From DAOLCO01 sp964612555 (lineage in GTDB: Bacteria > Bdellovibrionota_C > UBA2361 > SZUA-149 > DAOLCO01): DNA of 64,000 nucleotides. Shown piece after piece: positions 52,481 through 61,387 of this stretch. Positions within the stretch are counted from its first letter, which is position 1. Each line of letters begins with the position of its first letter. The notes under the pieces were generated by a model that was given only the letters and a program-made list of their open reading frames with translations, did not search any database and was not told the origin of the DNA. Made by a program: the position numbers and the translations under genes. The stretch is from the NCBI GenBank assembly GCA_964612555.1, contig CAZTBW010000003.1:1-64000 (forward strand), in the 5' to 3' direction.

Positions 52481-53746
52481 TTATTTTGATTTGAGTTTTA
52501 TGAGTGTTTCTGGTGTGCCAATAAGTTGTTCAAGGAGTATTGCTGCTTCAAGAGCTTGTGCTTGTGAAGAACAGATTGCTTCTACTGCTTCCAGATATTT
52601 ATCCTGTAATGCGACATAAGTACCGATTGGTACGGCACCGAGGCGATAGTGTTTATCAGCTATTGTCGCCGCCTCGCTGAATTTTGTAATAGTAGTATCT
52701 TTCCAGAGATCAAGTCGGCTACGCATTGCTTTGTAGAGTAGTGCGGCTTCTGTAACCTGTCGTTCCACTTCCTGCTGAGCAGTTGAAAGTGTAGCTTGAG
52801 CCTGGATATGGCGTGCTTCTTCAGTGCTTACTTTGGCAGTACCAGGATCCCATAATGGAAGTGGTACAGAAAAGCCAAGACCAACAACTGTTTCATCCCC
52901 ACTTATTATACGTTCCTGGGAAAGAAAAGGACCGACCGTGACTGTTGGGTACCTCTCATTTTTTGCCAAATCTACTTTAAGCCCCTGTTGTTCCAGTTCA
53001 CTACGGCGTACACGTAAATCATAATTTTCTTCAAATGCTTTAGCGAGTAGCTCAGAAAGTTCAGGCATAGGGGTAAATGAAAAATCAGGACGTGACACAT
53101 TCAAAGAACCGTCCGCTTTTTCCCCCATTAATTGATTCAGTTCTAACAAAACTTTTTGTACTGCAATTGCTGCTTCTCCGGCTTTTGCCTGTGCCACGAG
53201 GGTTGCTGCCTCAATAGTTTTGCTCTCCAGCAGTGATGTCACTCCCTGGGGATCACGTTGGAGTAACACATGTTTCATTGCACGGTATCGTTCTGCAACT
53301 TCTTTTGCCGTGTTGGCAACATCTTGTTGTGTTGCCAATACGTAAGCAAGCATCCGAACTCTGGCACTTAGAAAAATCCGAAATCGTGTTAAACCAAGTT
53401 CTGAAAGTTCAATATTTCGATTAGCGATTGCTTTTCTAAGACTTAAACGACCTCGCCATTCTATTGGCTGAGCCAGACTTGCCGAGTATGCAACCCCTTC
53501 CCCTGCTATTGTGTTACCACCGCGTACATGCATTGAACCGATACCAAAACTCAATTCCGGATTTCTCGGTTTACCTGCGACCGAACGCCCCGCTTGAGCC
53601 GCACTCACTTCTGCCTCGTAAAATGCTATTTCCGGGTTGTTAGCAAGTACTTTGGAAACAAGTGATTCAATATTCATTCCCGGGTTTTCAGCAGAAGCAG
53701 GTGCCGGCATGAAGCAAAAACAAAATATAAAAATAATAGCACGCAT
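52481..53746 (-). CDS. TolC-type outer membrane efflux channel
   Basis: A 421-residue outer membrane factor with a signal peptide (about 1-19). Two repeated helical halves are visible, each with long amphipathic Ala/Gln/Leu-rich helices; NPEIAFYEAEVSAAQAGR opens the first, ENYDLRVRRSELEQQGLKVDLAKNERYPTVTVGP opens the second, with a proline-rich turn before VGLGFSVPLPLWDPG. It forms the channel for the metal pump encoded 0.7 kb away. Stop is 13 bases before the adaptor gene. Confidence 0.9.
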   Translation of the reverse strand: MRAIIFIFCFCFMPAPASAENPGMNIESLVSKVLANNPEIAFYEAEVSAAQAGRSVAGKPRNPELSFGIGSMHVRGGNTIAGEGVAYSASLAQPIEWRGRLSLRKAIANRNIELSELGLTRFRIFLSARVRMLAYVLATQQDVANTAKEVAERYRAMKHVLLQRDPQGVTSLLESKTIEAATLVAQAKAGEAAIAVQKVLLELNQLMGEKADGSLNVSRPDFSFTPMPELSELLAKAFEENYDLRVRRSELEQQGLKVDLAKNERYPTVTVGPFLSQERIISGDETVVGLGFSVPLPLWDPGTAKVSTEEARHIQAQATLSTAQQEVERQVTEAALLYKAMRSRLDLWKDTTITKFSEAATIADKHYRLGAVPIGTYVALQDKYLEAVEAICSSQAQALEAAILLEQLIGTPETLIKLKSK

Positions 53747-53842
53747 AATATTCCATCATCTCTTGAGTTAATTTCTCATACCGGGGCGGCAATAAGACAC
53801 AAGACCACTCATGTGCCACTAAACAGGCGCCCTGAGATTAGT

Positions 53843-53860
53843 ATCCTGAAAATTCAGGAT
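53843..53860. promoter_or_regulatory. Inverted repeats upstream of the efflux operon
   Basis: ATCCTGAA/TTCAGGAT around an AA centre, with an ACGTC/GACGT pair at 53866-53882 next to it. They lie between the Cys-rich gene and the outer membrane factor gene. Candidate operator or attenuator for metal-responsive control; no metalloregulator gene is in the window. Confidence 0.35.
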
Positions 53861-53884
53861 TTTTAACGTCACGTGTGGACGTGA

Positions 53885-54256
53885 TTAAACGATGGATGGA
53901 CCGCGAATAGGAATACCTTGTACCAGGTATTGGAGATGAACCGGTACTGGAAGATCAGGTGTTTCCCACAATATCAAGGAATTGTTTTTGAGTGCACTAC
54001 CGGGACGAAACTCGATCGATGGTAGTAAAACAATATCAACGAATTTGGAAAATTCTGTCTGTTTTAGAGTATATTGAGAGTCAGAAAAATTATGAACTGT
54101 GTAACACTCAGAACAACCATCAACAGGTTCGCAGGGTTGTTCAGTTTCACACGGGCAGGACAAGAGCCCGGTTACGATCAACTCTGAATGCATGGTGACT
54201 GTCAGCAGTAAAGCAAACAGTATGGAGGAAACCAATTGTTTTACAATGAAACCCAT
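53885..54256 (-). CDS. Exported Cys-rich small protein, putative metal-binding partner of the efflux system
   Basis: A 123-residue protein with an N-terminal signal peptide (about 6-24). The mature N terminus has five cysteines close together (LSCPCETEQPCEPVDGCSECY), a layout suited to metal binding, and the rest is beta-like. It is the first gene of the efflux unit. Small periplasmic proteins often accompany metal RND pumps, but this one belongs to no family I recognise. Confidence 0.65.
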   Translation of the reverse strand: MGFIVKQLVSSILFALLLTVTMHSELIVTGLLSCPCETEQPCEPVDGCSECYTVHNFSDSQYTLKQTEFSKFVDIVLLPSIEFRPGSALKNNSLILWETPDLPVPVHLQYLVQGIPIRGPSIV

Positions 54257-54385
54257 ATTAAGGACATGCTACTGGCTGTGTTTTTATCTGTCAATTGAAA
54301 TAGTTAAGAGCGTATGATGATGGAAGATGAAAGTATATTAAAACAATAGTAAGTATAATGAGTTACCATGAGTCCTGGAGCTGTG

Positions 54386-55078
54386 TCAGCTTTGTTCCCG
54401 GAGTACGATACCCCGTTCTTTAAGGGTCTTCGCCTGAATCCCTTTACCGTATATAGGGGTTGGCGGAATTTCATCAGAGTTCCAGCTTGCAAGGTGTGAT
54501 TGAAAGTTAGTGAGGCTCCCTGAAGGGTCATTTGCGATTGCCTCATTATAAAAGCGCTGTAGTGCATATGCAGGATTATAAGATAGGTCTTCTTCCCTGA
54601 GAGAGATCAGTACTCCGCTTGAATTTTCATGTTCGGCTACGGAGATAATTTTTATTTCATCAATGTCTATGTTTTTTTTCCCATTCCTGTTTTCATGATT
54701 AACTCTGCATATGTAATGTTCGGATACGTTTGCAGGTATATAAAATGTAAGCTCTCCTTTGTCCCCGAGCTCTGAAGTAGTCAGGTAGAGATAACCCCTT
54801 GCAAGAAACAAGGAGACCCCATACATGGGTATATTTTTCAGGTGAGTAAGTCCCTTGCAAAAAGAGAGCCCTCCTCTGAGACCGGTAAAACTCCCGGGAC
54901 CATTGCAATATACTACCTCAGATATTTCAGAGACATTTTTCCCGGATAAAGTACAGACTTCCTTCAGACAGGCAGGTAATTCCTCACAAAGCCCAAGGGA
55001 TAAATCAAACTCAGAAAAGCAGGTGTCGATGCCCAGATAGAGCTTTTTTGAGGAAGAATCAAGAAACAGCGTTGCCAT
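54386..55078 (-). CDS. tsaB: tRNA threonylcarbamoyladenosine synthesis protein TsaB
   Basis: Partner of TsaD and TsaE in forming t6A37 of tRNA. The 230-residue protein opens with a weak DTCFSEFDLSL strand pattern and has YCNGPGSFTGLRGGLSFCKGL, the TsaB signature, near 60-80. The ending PTPIYGKGIQAKTL matches the usual C-terminal P.Y.R-like block. It lies at the end of the rpsB to rseP run, 24 bases after rseP. It lacks an N-acetyltransferase fusion. Confidence 0.87.
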   Translation of the reverse strand: MATLFLDSSSKKLYLGIDTCFSEFDLSLGLCEELPACLKEVCTLSGKNVSEISEVVYCNGPGSFTGLRGGLSFCKGLTHLKNIPMYGVSLFLARGYLYLTTSELGDKGELTFYIPANVSEHYICRVNHENRNGKKNIDIDEIKIISVAEHENSSGVLISLREEDLSYNPAYALQRFYNEAIANDPSGSLTNFQSHLASWNSDEIPPTPIYGKGIQAKTLKERGIVLREQS

Positions 55079-55102
55079 TCAGATAATAATATCAGAGCGC
55101 CC

Positions 55103-56302
55103 CTACTTTTCAGAGTCGCTCCAGCTTGGTTCTTTTTCTTTAAGTACATCAGGGTCTCTTGTCAGATCGTTATGTACTGCAATGATCATGATTCCAATAA
55201 TGAACACAAAACCGAGTGCCTGAATAAACTCTTTTTTCCTGATACTGATACTCCCAAAAATACCCTCAATTGCAAACATCAGGAGATGCCCTCCATCAAG
55301 TACCGGTATCGGAAGTAAATTAAGAATTCCAAGAGTTATATTGATATAGGCAAGGAAAATCAGATACGAATTTACCCCTTCGGAAGCTTTCTCTCCGGCT
55401 ACCTGATAAATAAGAATAGGACCCCCGAGAGAATCCATTGCAACTTTACCCCGAAATAATCCTACAAGACCATCTATGACAAGATAACTGGTAGTCCCTA
55501 TCCAGGTAAATGATCGCTTCACTCCTTCAAGGAAAGGTACTTGTCTGGGGGTCAGTGCAGGGGTTACCCCGATCATGTAGTGCGTTACGGTATCTCCACT
55601 GAGATTTTTTGTAGTTTTTTCACGAGGCGCAATTTCAAAAGTATGCATGTGTTCGCCCCGCTTCACGACGAACTCCAAAGGAACTCCCCCGGAATCCTGA
55701 ACCATTTTCTGAAGGTCTTCAAAGACTTTTACCTCATTCCCGGAAATTGAAATTACTTCATCCCCTTCAAGCATACCCGCTTCTCCTGCCGGAGACCCCT
55801 TCAGAATCTTGCCCATTTTTGTCCCGTCAACATCCAGAAGACCGTACACAGTTGTGCTGAAAATCACTATCAAAATGGCAAGAACAAAGTTAAAAAGAGG
55901 TCCCGCAAAAACAATCAATGACTTCTGCCAGTTATTTTTGTTTATAAACCACTGTGATGGGTCATCCAGCATTGCCTGAACATCGGGGTGTATGGGTTCT
56001 TTCTCTTCTTTTTTTTCAGAAGTATTTTCCGAGTCACTGTTTCTTACTGCTGAATCACTCACCTGTTCACCAGTAATCATATCCGGCATGTCACCGACCA
56101 TGCGTACAAAACCGCCCAGTGGAATGATAGACACCTGGTACTCAGTACCTTTATACATTTTTTTCCAGATCGCGGGACCAAAGCCCACAGAGAATTTAAG
56201 TACTCCTACTCCACAAAGTTTGGCAGCAAGGAAATGACCAAGTTCATGTATGGTGACCACAACCCCAATCAGTATTAAAAACGCCGGCAAATTACTCAGC
56301 AT
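55103..56302 (-). CDS. rseP: Site-2 metalloprotease RseP
   Basis: Membrane zinc protease that cuts anti-sigma factors and signal peptides within the membrane. The 399-residue protein has HELGHFLAAK (zinc His pair and catalytic Glu) in the first helix, GFGPAIWKK, a PDZ domain about 175-260 (LKGSPAGEAGMLEGDEVISISGNEV) and NLLPIPVLDGGHLL with the third zinc ligand. An unusual charged insert of about 35 residues (SDSENTSEKKEEKEPIHP) follows the first region. Located next to dxr as in many bacteria. Confidence 0.95.
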   Translation of the reverse strand: MLSNLPAFLILIGVVVTIHELGHFLAAKLCGVGVLKFSVGFGPAIWKKMYKGTEYQVSIIPLGGFVRMVGDMPDMITGEQVSDSAVRNSDSENTSEKKEEKEPIHPDVQAMLDDPSQWFINKNNWQKSLIVFAGPLFNFVLAILIVIFSTTVYGLLDVDGTKMGKILKGSPAGEAGMLEGDEVISISGNEVKVFEDLQKMVQDSGGVPLEFVVKRGEHMHTFEIAPREKTTKNLSGDTVTHYMIGVTPALTPRQVPFLEGVKRSFTWIGTTSYLVIDGLVGLFRGKVAMDSLGGPILIYQVAGEKASEGVNSYLIFLAYINITLGILNLLPIPVLDGGHLLMFAIEGIFGSISIRKKEFIQALGFVFIIGIMIIAVHNDLTRDPDVLKEKEPSWSDSEK

Positions 56303-56323
56303 GTAAACATTCTCCTTTTTATC

Positions 56324-57589
56324 TTATCTAACGAATAATGAATGAAATACCTGTATGGTTTTTTCCCGTGCTTCCTTGTCTGCCAGAAGAACCTCTTCAT
56401 AGGTACTGACTTCAGACATGGAACTCTCATCCATTACGGTACGTACTATAGCCATTATATCTGTAAACGCTATCTTTTTATCAATAAATAGATGTACTGC
56501 AACCTCATTTGCAGCATTTAGTACCAAAGGTGCAGTGCCCCCGGCACGAAGCGCCGCACGAACCAGAGAAATACTAGGGAATTTGTCATAATTGACCGGG
56601 AAAAATTCAAGTGTTCGTGCTTCGGATGTTTCAAGCCATACGTTTCCTGAAGCACTTTTTTCTTTTTTATCGTGATCCTGAAATGTACTTGCCAAGGGCA
56701 GAGAACAGCTTGCGCACTCACACAGCGCATGTAAAATTGGTACCTTCATATCAGGTTCATAACAGATCGCAATAGTCGAGCCATCAGCGTATTCGACAAG
56801 CCCGTGAACAACACTTTGCGGGTGAATCAGTATTTCAATCTCATGTTCAGGAAGATCGAACAATACGGCAGCTTCAATTACCTCAAGACCTTTATTCATC
56901 AGGCTTGCCGAATCAATGGATATTTTCTTTCCCATATTCCAGCGGGGGTGATTTGCAGCTTCTTCCGGAGTTACCTTCGATAAATCTTCCAGAGGATATT
57001 TGAAGAAAGGACCACCGGATGCGGTAATAATGATTCTGACCGGACGCTCCCCGGGTCTTGATTTCATCGCCTGGTAAATAGCATTATGTTCAGAATCAAC
57101 GGGAACAATTGGTACCCGCTTTTTTTTCAAAGCCCTCTGAACAATTCCTCCCGCAGCCACAAGGCTTTCCTTATTTGCCATCGCAATTGGCTTACCGGCT
57201 TCTATTGCTGAAAGTAGAGGCGGGAGAGCGGCAAACCCAAGTACTGCATTAAGAATAACTTCAACTGAATTATGCGATACGAGATTGGAAAGTGCATGTT
57301 CTCCGAAATAGATTTTTAGCGGTATTTCAAATCCTTTCGTAGCTTCAATGATTCGTTCATGATCTTCTTCCCTTGTTACTGCAACAGCTGATGGAGAAAA
57401 TTCCCTGATCTGTTCAATAAGAAGATCGATGTTCGAATGAGCGCTGAGGGCATCAACCTTGAAAAAATCTTTGTTTTTTCTGATAACATCGAGTGTCTGA
57501 GTTCCTATGGAACCAGTGGAGCCGAGTATGCAGATTTTTGAAGGTTTAACTGTTCCGGGTGGTATCTGGGTTTTATAAGAGGTGATCAT
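56324..57589 (-). CDS. dxr: 1-deoxy-D-xylulose 5-phosphate reductoisomerase
   Basis: Second enzyme of the MEP isoprenoid pathway. The 421-residue protein has ILGSTGSIGTQTL (NADPH), NKESLVAAG, VPVDSEHNAIYQ, TASGGPFF, HPRWNMGKKISIDSASLMNKGLE and HPQSVVHGLVEYADGS, all hallmark DXR segments. It supplies isoprenoid precursors that UppS (58423) uses. It is followed by rseP on the same strand. Confidence 0.97.
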   Translation of the reverse strand: MITSYKTQIPPGTVKPSKICILGSTGSIGTQTLDVIRKNKDFFKVDALSAHSNIDLLIEQIREFSPSAVAVTREEDHERIIEATKGFEIPLKIYFGEHALSNLVSHNSVEVILNAVLGFAALPPLLSAIEAGKPIAMANKESLVAAGGIVQRALKKKRVPIVPVDSEHNAIYQAMKSRPGERPVRIIITASGGPFFKYPLEDLSKVTPEEAANHPRWNMGKKISIDSASLMNKGLEVIEAAVLFDLPEHEIEILIHPQSVVHGLVEYADGSTIAICYEPDMKVPILHALCECASCSLPLASTFQDHDKKEKSASGNVWLETSEARTLEFFPVNYDKFPSISLVRAALRAGGTAPLVLNAANEVAVHLFIDKKIAFTDIMAIVRTVMDESSMSEVSTYEEVLLADKEAREKTIQVFHSLFVR

Positions 57590-57598
57590 GGGAATTCA

Positions 57599-58399
57599 CT
57601 AAAGGAAAAACAATACCGGCATCGCAAAAAGCATGGCATCAACCCTGTCAAGGACACCGCCGTGACCGGGAAGAAGAGATCCCATATCCTTTACCCCGAT
57701 ACTTCTCTTAAGAAGTGACTCAAAAAGATCTCCAACTACGGATAATATTCCGATACATAGTCCAAGGGCAATAAGTCTGAATACCGGCTGATCAAACTCA
57801 AAGTAGGAGCCCCAAGCAAGACTCATAAGAGCTGCCCCAAGGATGCCGGCAAAAGACCCTGACACTGTTTTATTGGGGCTGATTCGGGGTGAGAGCGGAC
57901 GTCCACCCGCAATAGAGCCTACAAAATACGCAAGAGTATCCGCCATAATTACAGATACCACGACCCAGAGTATATATTCACCGGAAAACCTCTGATCAAC
58001 CAGAAGAAGACACACGAGAAGAAGCCCGGGATATACCAATGCCATTACCGGCACACTTACCAGTTTGGTAAAATCGGGTTTATTTGCAGACCCTTCCGCA
58101 ATCGCTATAATTGCAAGCGAAAGTACAAGAAGTACTCCATACAGGGACTGAAAATATATATCTGAACCAAGCCCAAGTACCAGTGCAGGCAGGACATACA
58201 TAACCGCTACAAGTGCATAGAGTTGGCGTTTTTGGAGTGATAAAGTGCTGGAAAACAGCTCAAACATGCAGAGTCCATATAAGACCACTACAAGAATCGT
58301 TCTGAGGAAACCTCCGAACCAGATTAGCGGTACCAGGACAAGAAGGAGAACACTGGCAGTGATGACTCGTGATAGAAGATTCCTGGAATCAAATGGCAT
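57599..58399 (-). CDS. cdsA: Phosphatidate cytidylyltransferase
   Basis: Makes CDP-diacylglycerol in the inner membrane. The 266-residue protein has about eight hydrophobic helices and the CDS signature near the end, KDMGSLLPGHGGVLDRVDAM, preceded by GDLFESLLKRSIG. ADTLAYFVGSIAGGRPLSPRISPNKTVSG precedes that block. Product feeds pgsA at 33191. Between uppS and dxr in the usual order. Confidence 0.96.
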   Translation of the reverse strand: MPFDSRNLLSRVITASVLLLVLVPLIWFGGFLRTILVVVLYGLCMFELFSSTLSLQKRQLYALVAVMYVLPALVLGLGSDIYFQSLYGVLLVLSLAIIAIAEGSANKPDFTKLVSVPVMALVYPGLLLVCLLLVDQRFSGEYILWVVVSVIMADTLAYFVGSIAGGRPLSPRISPNKTVSGSFAGILGAALMSLAWGSYFEFDQPVFRLIALGLCIGILSVVGDLFESLLKRSIGVKDMGSLLPGHGGVLDRVDAMLFAMPVLFFL

Positions 58400-58422
58400 A
58401 TGAGAGCACCTTTATAATATAA

Positions 58423-59247
58423 TTATGCTACCGAGTATCCAAGTTTTTGGGCAACATGTACATGTTCACCCCGCTCGATCTGTTCAGAAGTAAGCCCAAA
58501 TCGACGCTCCCTTTTGGTGTACTCTATAAGACATCGTTCAAGAGTTTCATCAGTAAACTCAGGCCAGTATTCCGGAGCCACTACTATCTCGGTATAGGCA
58601 AGTTGCCAGAGTAGAAAATTGGATATTCTCATTTCCCCACTGCTCCTGATCAGAAGATCAGGGTCAGGGATATTATGAGTCCATAGATGTTGTGAAATAT
58701 CTTCAGCTTGAATTTCTTTCGGGTCAATTGTGCCAGCAGTGATTTTTTCTCCAATCAACTGCATTGCACGTATCAGCTCCTCACGTGCCCCGTAATTAAG
58801 GGCGAGTATAAGATCAAGCCTGGTATTATCTTTGGACGCCTCAATATTACGTGCAAGACCTTTCTGCACCATTTTTGGTAATTGAGTGATATCACCAATG
58901 GTTCGTAAACGAATCCCGTGAGAAAGTATTTCCGGAAGTTCCGAGTTAAGATATTCCCGAAGCAGGTTCATCAGTCCATTTACTTCTGCCGGACTGCGTT
59001 TCCAGTTTTCGGTAGAAAAACTGAATAGTGTCAGGTAGCGTACCCCTCGCTTAAGACAGGACTCAACAATACGTTTAACCGACTCAACCCCGGCACGGTG
59101 CCCCTGGATTCTTGGAAGATTATTCTCTTTTGCCCAGCGCCCGTTCCCATCCATTATGATTGCAACATGCCTGGGAAGAGAAGCATGTGCACCAGACGCT
59201 AATGGCGTAACAACAGAACCATTTTTTTTATTTGCGTCGGATTTCAT
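58423..59247 (-). CDS. uppS: Isoprenyl (undecaprenyl) diphosphate synthase
   Basis: Builds the C55 lipid carrier for cell-wall synthesis. The protein has HVAIIMDGNGRWAKENNLPRIQGHRAGVE (catalytic Asp), LTLFSFSTENWKRSPAEV, ALNYGAREEL and DLLIRSSGEMRISNFLLWQLAYTEI. A GTG at 59268 would add seven residues and overlap frr by 16 bases; the ATG at 59247 avoids this and is preferred. The start region has a weak ribosome site. Size about 274 residues. Confidence 0.93.
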   Translation of the reverse strand: MKSDANKKNGSVVTPLASGAHASLPRHVAIIMDGNGRWAKENNLPRIQGHRAGVESVKRIVESCLKRGVRYLTLFSFSTENWKRSPAEVNGLMNLLREYLNSELPEILSHGIRLRTIGDITQLPKMVQKGLARNIEASKDNTRLDLILALNYGAREELIRAMQLIGEKITAGTIDPKEIQAEDISQHLWTHNIPDPDLLIRSSGEMRISNFLLWQLAYTEIVVAPEYWPEFTDETLERCLIEYTKRERRFGLTSEQIERGEHVHVAQKLGYSVA

Positions 59248-59252
59248 TATCT

Positions 59253-59822
59253 TCAGACGGTCATGCACTCAGCTTCTTTCTCAGCAAGCATCTTGTCTAT
59301 CACTGATACGTAATGGTCTGTACGTTTTTGTACTTGCTCTATTGATTTTTTAATTTCGTCTTGAGTAATTCCGCCGGCTTTTTCTAATTTTTTAAGCGCA
59401 TCGTTTGTTTCTCTTCTGTGATTACGTACTGATATACGGACTTCTTCCGCATGCTTGTGTAAATGCCTGACGAGCTCTTTTCTGCTCTCTTCTGTCAAAG
59501 ACGGAATATTCACTCGTATGGTATTTCCATCTCGTGAAGGGTTTAAGCCGAGATCAGAACTTCTGATCGCTTTTTCAATTGATTCAACCGCAGAGGCATC
59601 AAACACGTTTATCACAATTAAACGAGGTTCCGGTGCTGCCACTTGCCCAAGATGACTGAGAGCCGTTTTAGAGCCATAATAATCAACCTGTATTGAGTCC
59701 AGCAGACTTGATGATGCTCTTCCTGTACGAACTTTTTTAAGATCTTTTTTATAGGACTCAATAGTTCCTTCAGATTTTTCGTCAAATGCTACCAGTAATA
59801 GTTCAATTTCTTCTGCTGTCAC
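59253..59822 (-). CDS. frr: Ribosome recycling factor
   Basis: Splits post-termination ribosomes with EF-G. The 189-residue protein has the two-domain tRNA-like shape: KVRTGRASSSLLDSIQVDYYGS, LIVINVFDASAVESIEKAI, GLNPSRDGNTIRVNIPSLTEESRKELV and RNHRRETNDALKKL. Full length. Confidence 0.97.
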   Translation of the reverse strand: MTAEEIELLLVAFDEKSEGTIESYKKDLKKVRTGRASSSLLDSIQVDYYGSKTALSHLGQVAAPEPRLIVINVFDASAVESIEKAIRSSDLGLNPSRDGNTIRVNIPSLTEESRKELVRHLHKHAEEVRISVRNHRRETNDALKKLEKAGGITQDEIKKSIEQVQKRTDHYVSVIDKMLAEKEAECMTV

Positions 59823-59850
59823 GATACTATCCTCTTACATTGTGTAGTGA

Positions 59851-60564
59851 TTATTCCCGAACCCAGGTTCCAATAGAGTTATCAAATACCACATGCTCGA
59901 TATTTCCAGGAGTGGAAATATTGAACACCCTGATTGGAATATGCTCTTCCATACAAAGAGAAAGTGCGGTGGCATCCATGACCTTAAGATTTTGTTTTAA
60001 GGCGTCCATATAGGTTACTTCCTTATACATCTTTGCGTCCGGATGTTTCATGGGGTCTTTGTCATATACCCCATCAACTTTTGTCGCTTTAATGATGACT
60101 TCTGCCGCTATTTCTTTTGCCCGTAAAGCTGCTGCGGTATCAGTAGTGAAATAAGGGTTTCCGGTTCCACAGGCAAATATTACAAGTCGACCTTTTTCAA
60201 GGTGACGAGTGGCACGTCGCGTGATGAATTGCTCACAGATCGAGGGCATGGCAATTGCTGACATTACTCTTGTTTTGATACCCTGCCTTTCAAGCGCGTC
60301 CTGCATCGCAAGTGAGTTAATGACGGTGGCAAGCATACCCATATAGTCGGCAGAGACTCGCTCCATCCCAACTGCGGCAGCAGAAACTCCCCTGAAGATA
60401 TTACCTCCACCAAGGACAATGCCCACTTCAACGTCTTTTGAATGAACTACTGAAACTTCTTTTGCGATTCTTTCAAGGACTTCATTGTCGATTCCATAGC
60501 CCTTATCCCCTGCAAGAGCTTCACCGCTTAACTTCAAAAGCACCCGTCGTCTCGACATATTCAT
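59851..60564 (-). CDS. pyrH: UMP kinase
   Basis: Phosphorylates UMP to UDP. The 237-residue amino-acid-kinase-fold protein has VLLKLSGEAL, GIVLGGGNIFRG, DYMGMLATVINSLAMQDAL, FACGTGNPYFTTDTAAALRA and KVDGVYDKDP, diagnostic for bacterial PyrH. Located between tsf and frr in the standard order. Confidence 0.97.
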   Translation of the reverse strand: MNMSRRRVLLKLSGEALAGDKGYGIDNEVLERIAKEVSVVHSKDVEVGIVLGGGNIFRGVSAAAVGMERVSADYMGMLATVINSLAMQDALERQGIKTRVMSAIAMPSICEQFITRRATRHLEKGRLVIFACGTGNPYFTTDTAAALRAKEIAAEVIIKATKVDGVYDKDPMKHPDAKMYKEVTYMDALKQNLKVMDATALSLCMEEHIPIRVFNISTPGNIEHVVFDNSIGTWVRE

Positions 60565-60611
60565 CCTTGATATTTTTTATTTCAGAAGTACTGTGCCTTC
60601 AGGTCACAATC

Positions 60612-61265
60612 CTAGCCATTAACAGCCTGAGCCACTTCAGCAGCAAAATCTATTTCTTCTCTTTCAATCCCCTCTCCCAGTTCAAATCTGGTAAATCGGC
60701 GACATACTACTTTCTCACCCATCTTGCCGGTCAGTTCAGTAAGCAGTGTACCAATTTTTTTCTTGGAAGAACTGTCCCGAACATCGATCTGATCAAGAAG
60801 ACATACCTCTTCATAAAACTTTTCGAGTTTTCCGAGAATAATTTTTTCAGCCATTTTTTCCTGCTCGGGCTTTAGTTGGCTTTCATACACCGCTTTTTCA
60901 CGGTCAATTACATCCTGAGGTATTTCTTCCCTACTGACGTACTGTGGTTTAGCCCATGCGATATGCATGGCGAGGTCACGCGCCAGGCTTTGAAACTCAT
61001 GGTTTTGTGCCACAAAATCTGTCTCGCAGTTAAGTTCAAGCATCACCCCTATTCTCCCTCCGGGGTGAAGATAACAAAATACGGTACCTTCCGCAGCAAC
61101 TTTACCTGCTCTTTTTTCAGCAGTCTTAAGCCCCTTCTTTCTTAAATAATCCTGAGCCTGTTCAAGATCGCCACCCGTTTCCTGAAGCGCCTTTTTACAG
61201 TCCATCATTCCGGCACCGGTTCTTTCTCTTAAAGTCTTCACCATTTCGGCTGAAATCTGTGTCAT
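60612..61265 (-). CDS. tsf: Translation elongation factor Ts (short form)
   Basis: Nucleotide exchange factor for EF-Tu. The N-terminal ISAEMVKTLRERTGAGMMDCKKALQE is the tsf signature, followed by GRIGVMLELNCETDFVAQN. The protein is 217 residues, the compact form with a single core subdomain found in several bacterial groups instead of the ~283 residues in E. coli. Between rpsB and pyrH. Confidence 0.96.
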   Translation of the reverse strand: MTQISAEMVKTLRERTGAGMMDCKKALQETGGDLEQAQDYLRKKGLKTAEKRAGKVAAEGTVFCYLHPGGRIGVMLELNCETDFVAQNHEFQSLARDLAMHIAWAKPQYVSREEIPQDVIDREKAVYESQLKPEQEKMAEKIILGKLEKFYEEVCLLDQIDVRDSSSKKKIGTLLTELTGKMGEKVVCRRFTRFELGEGIEREEIDFAAEVAQAVNG

Positions 61266-61387
61266 ATTTCCGTATTAACTCCTACACTAACGTAACTACA
61301 TTCTTCTTATTAAAAACGCATAATGAACCTATGCGGTGGGTATGAACGGCTGAACAAAAAAATATTTCGGGACAGCCGTTTCTGCTT

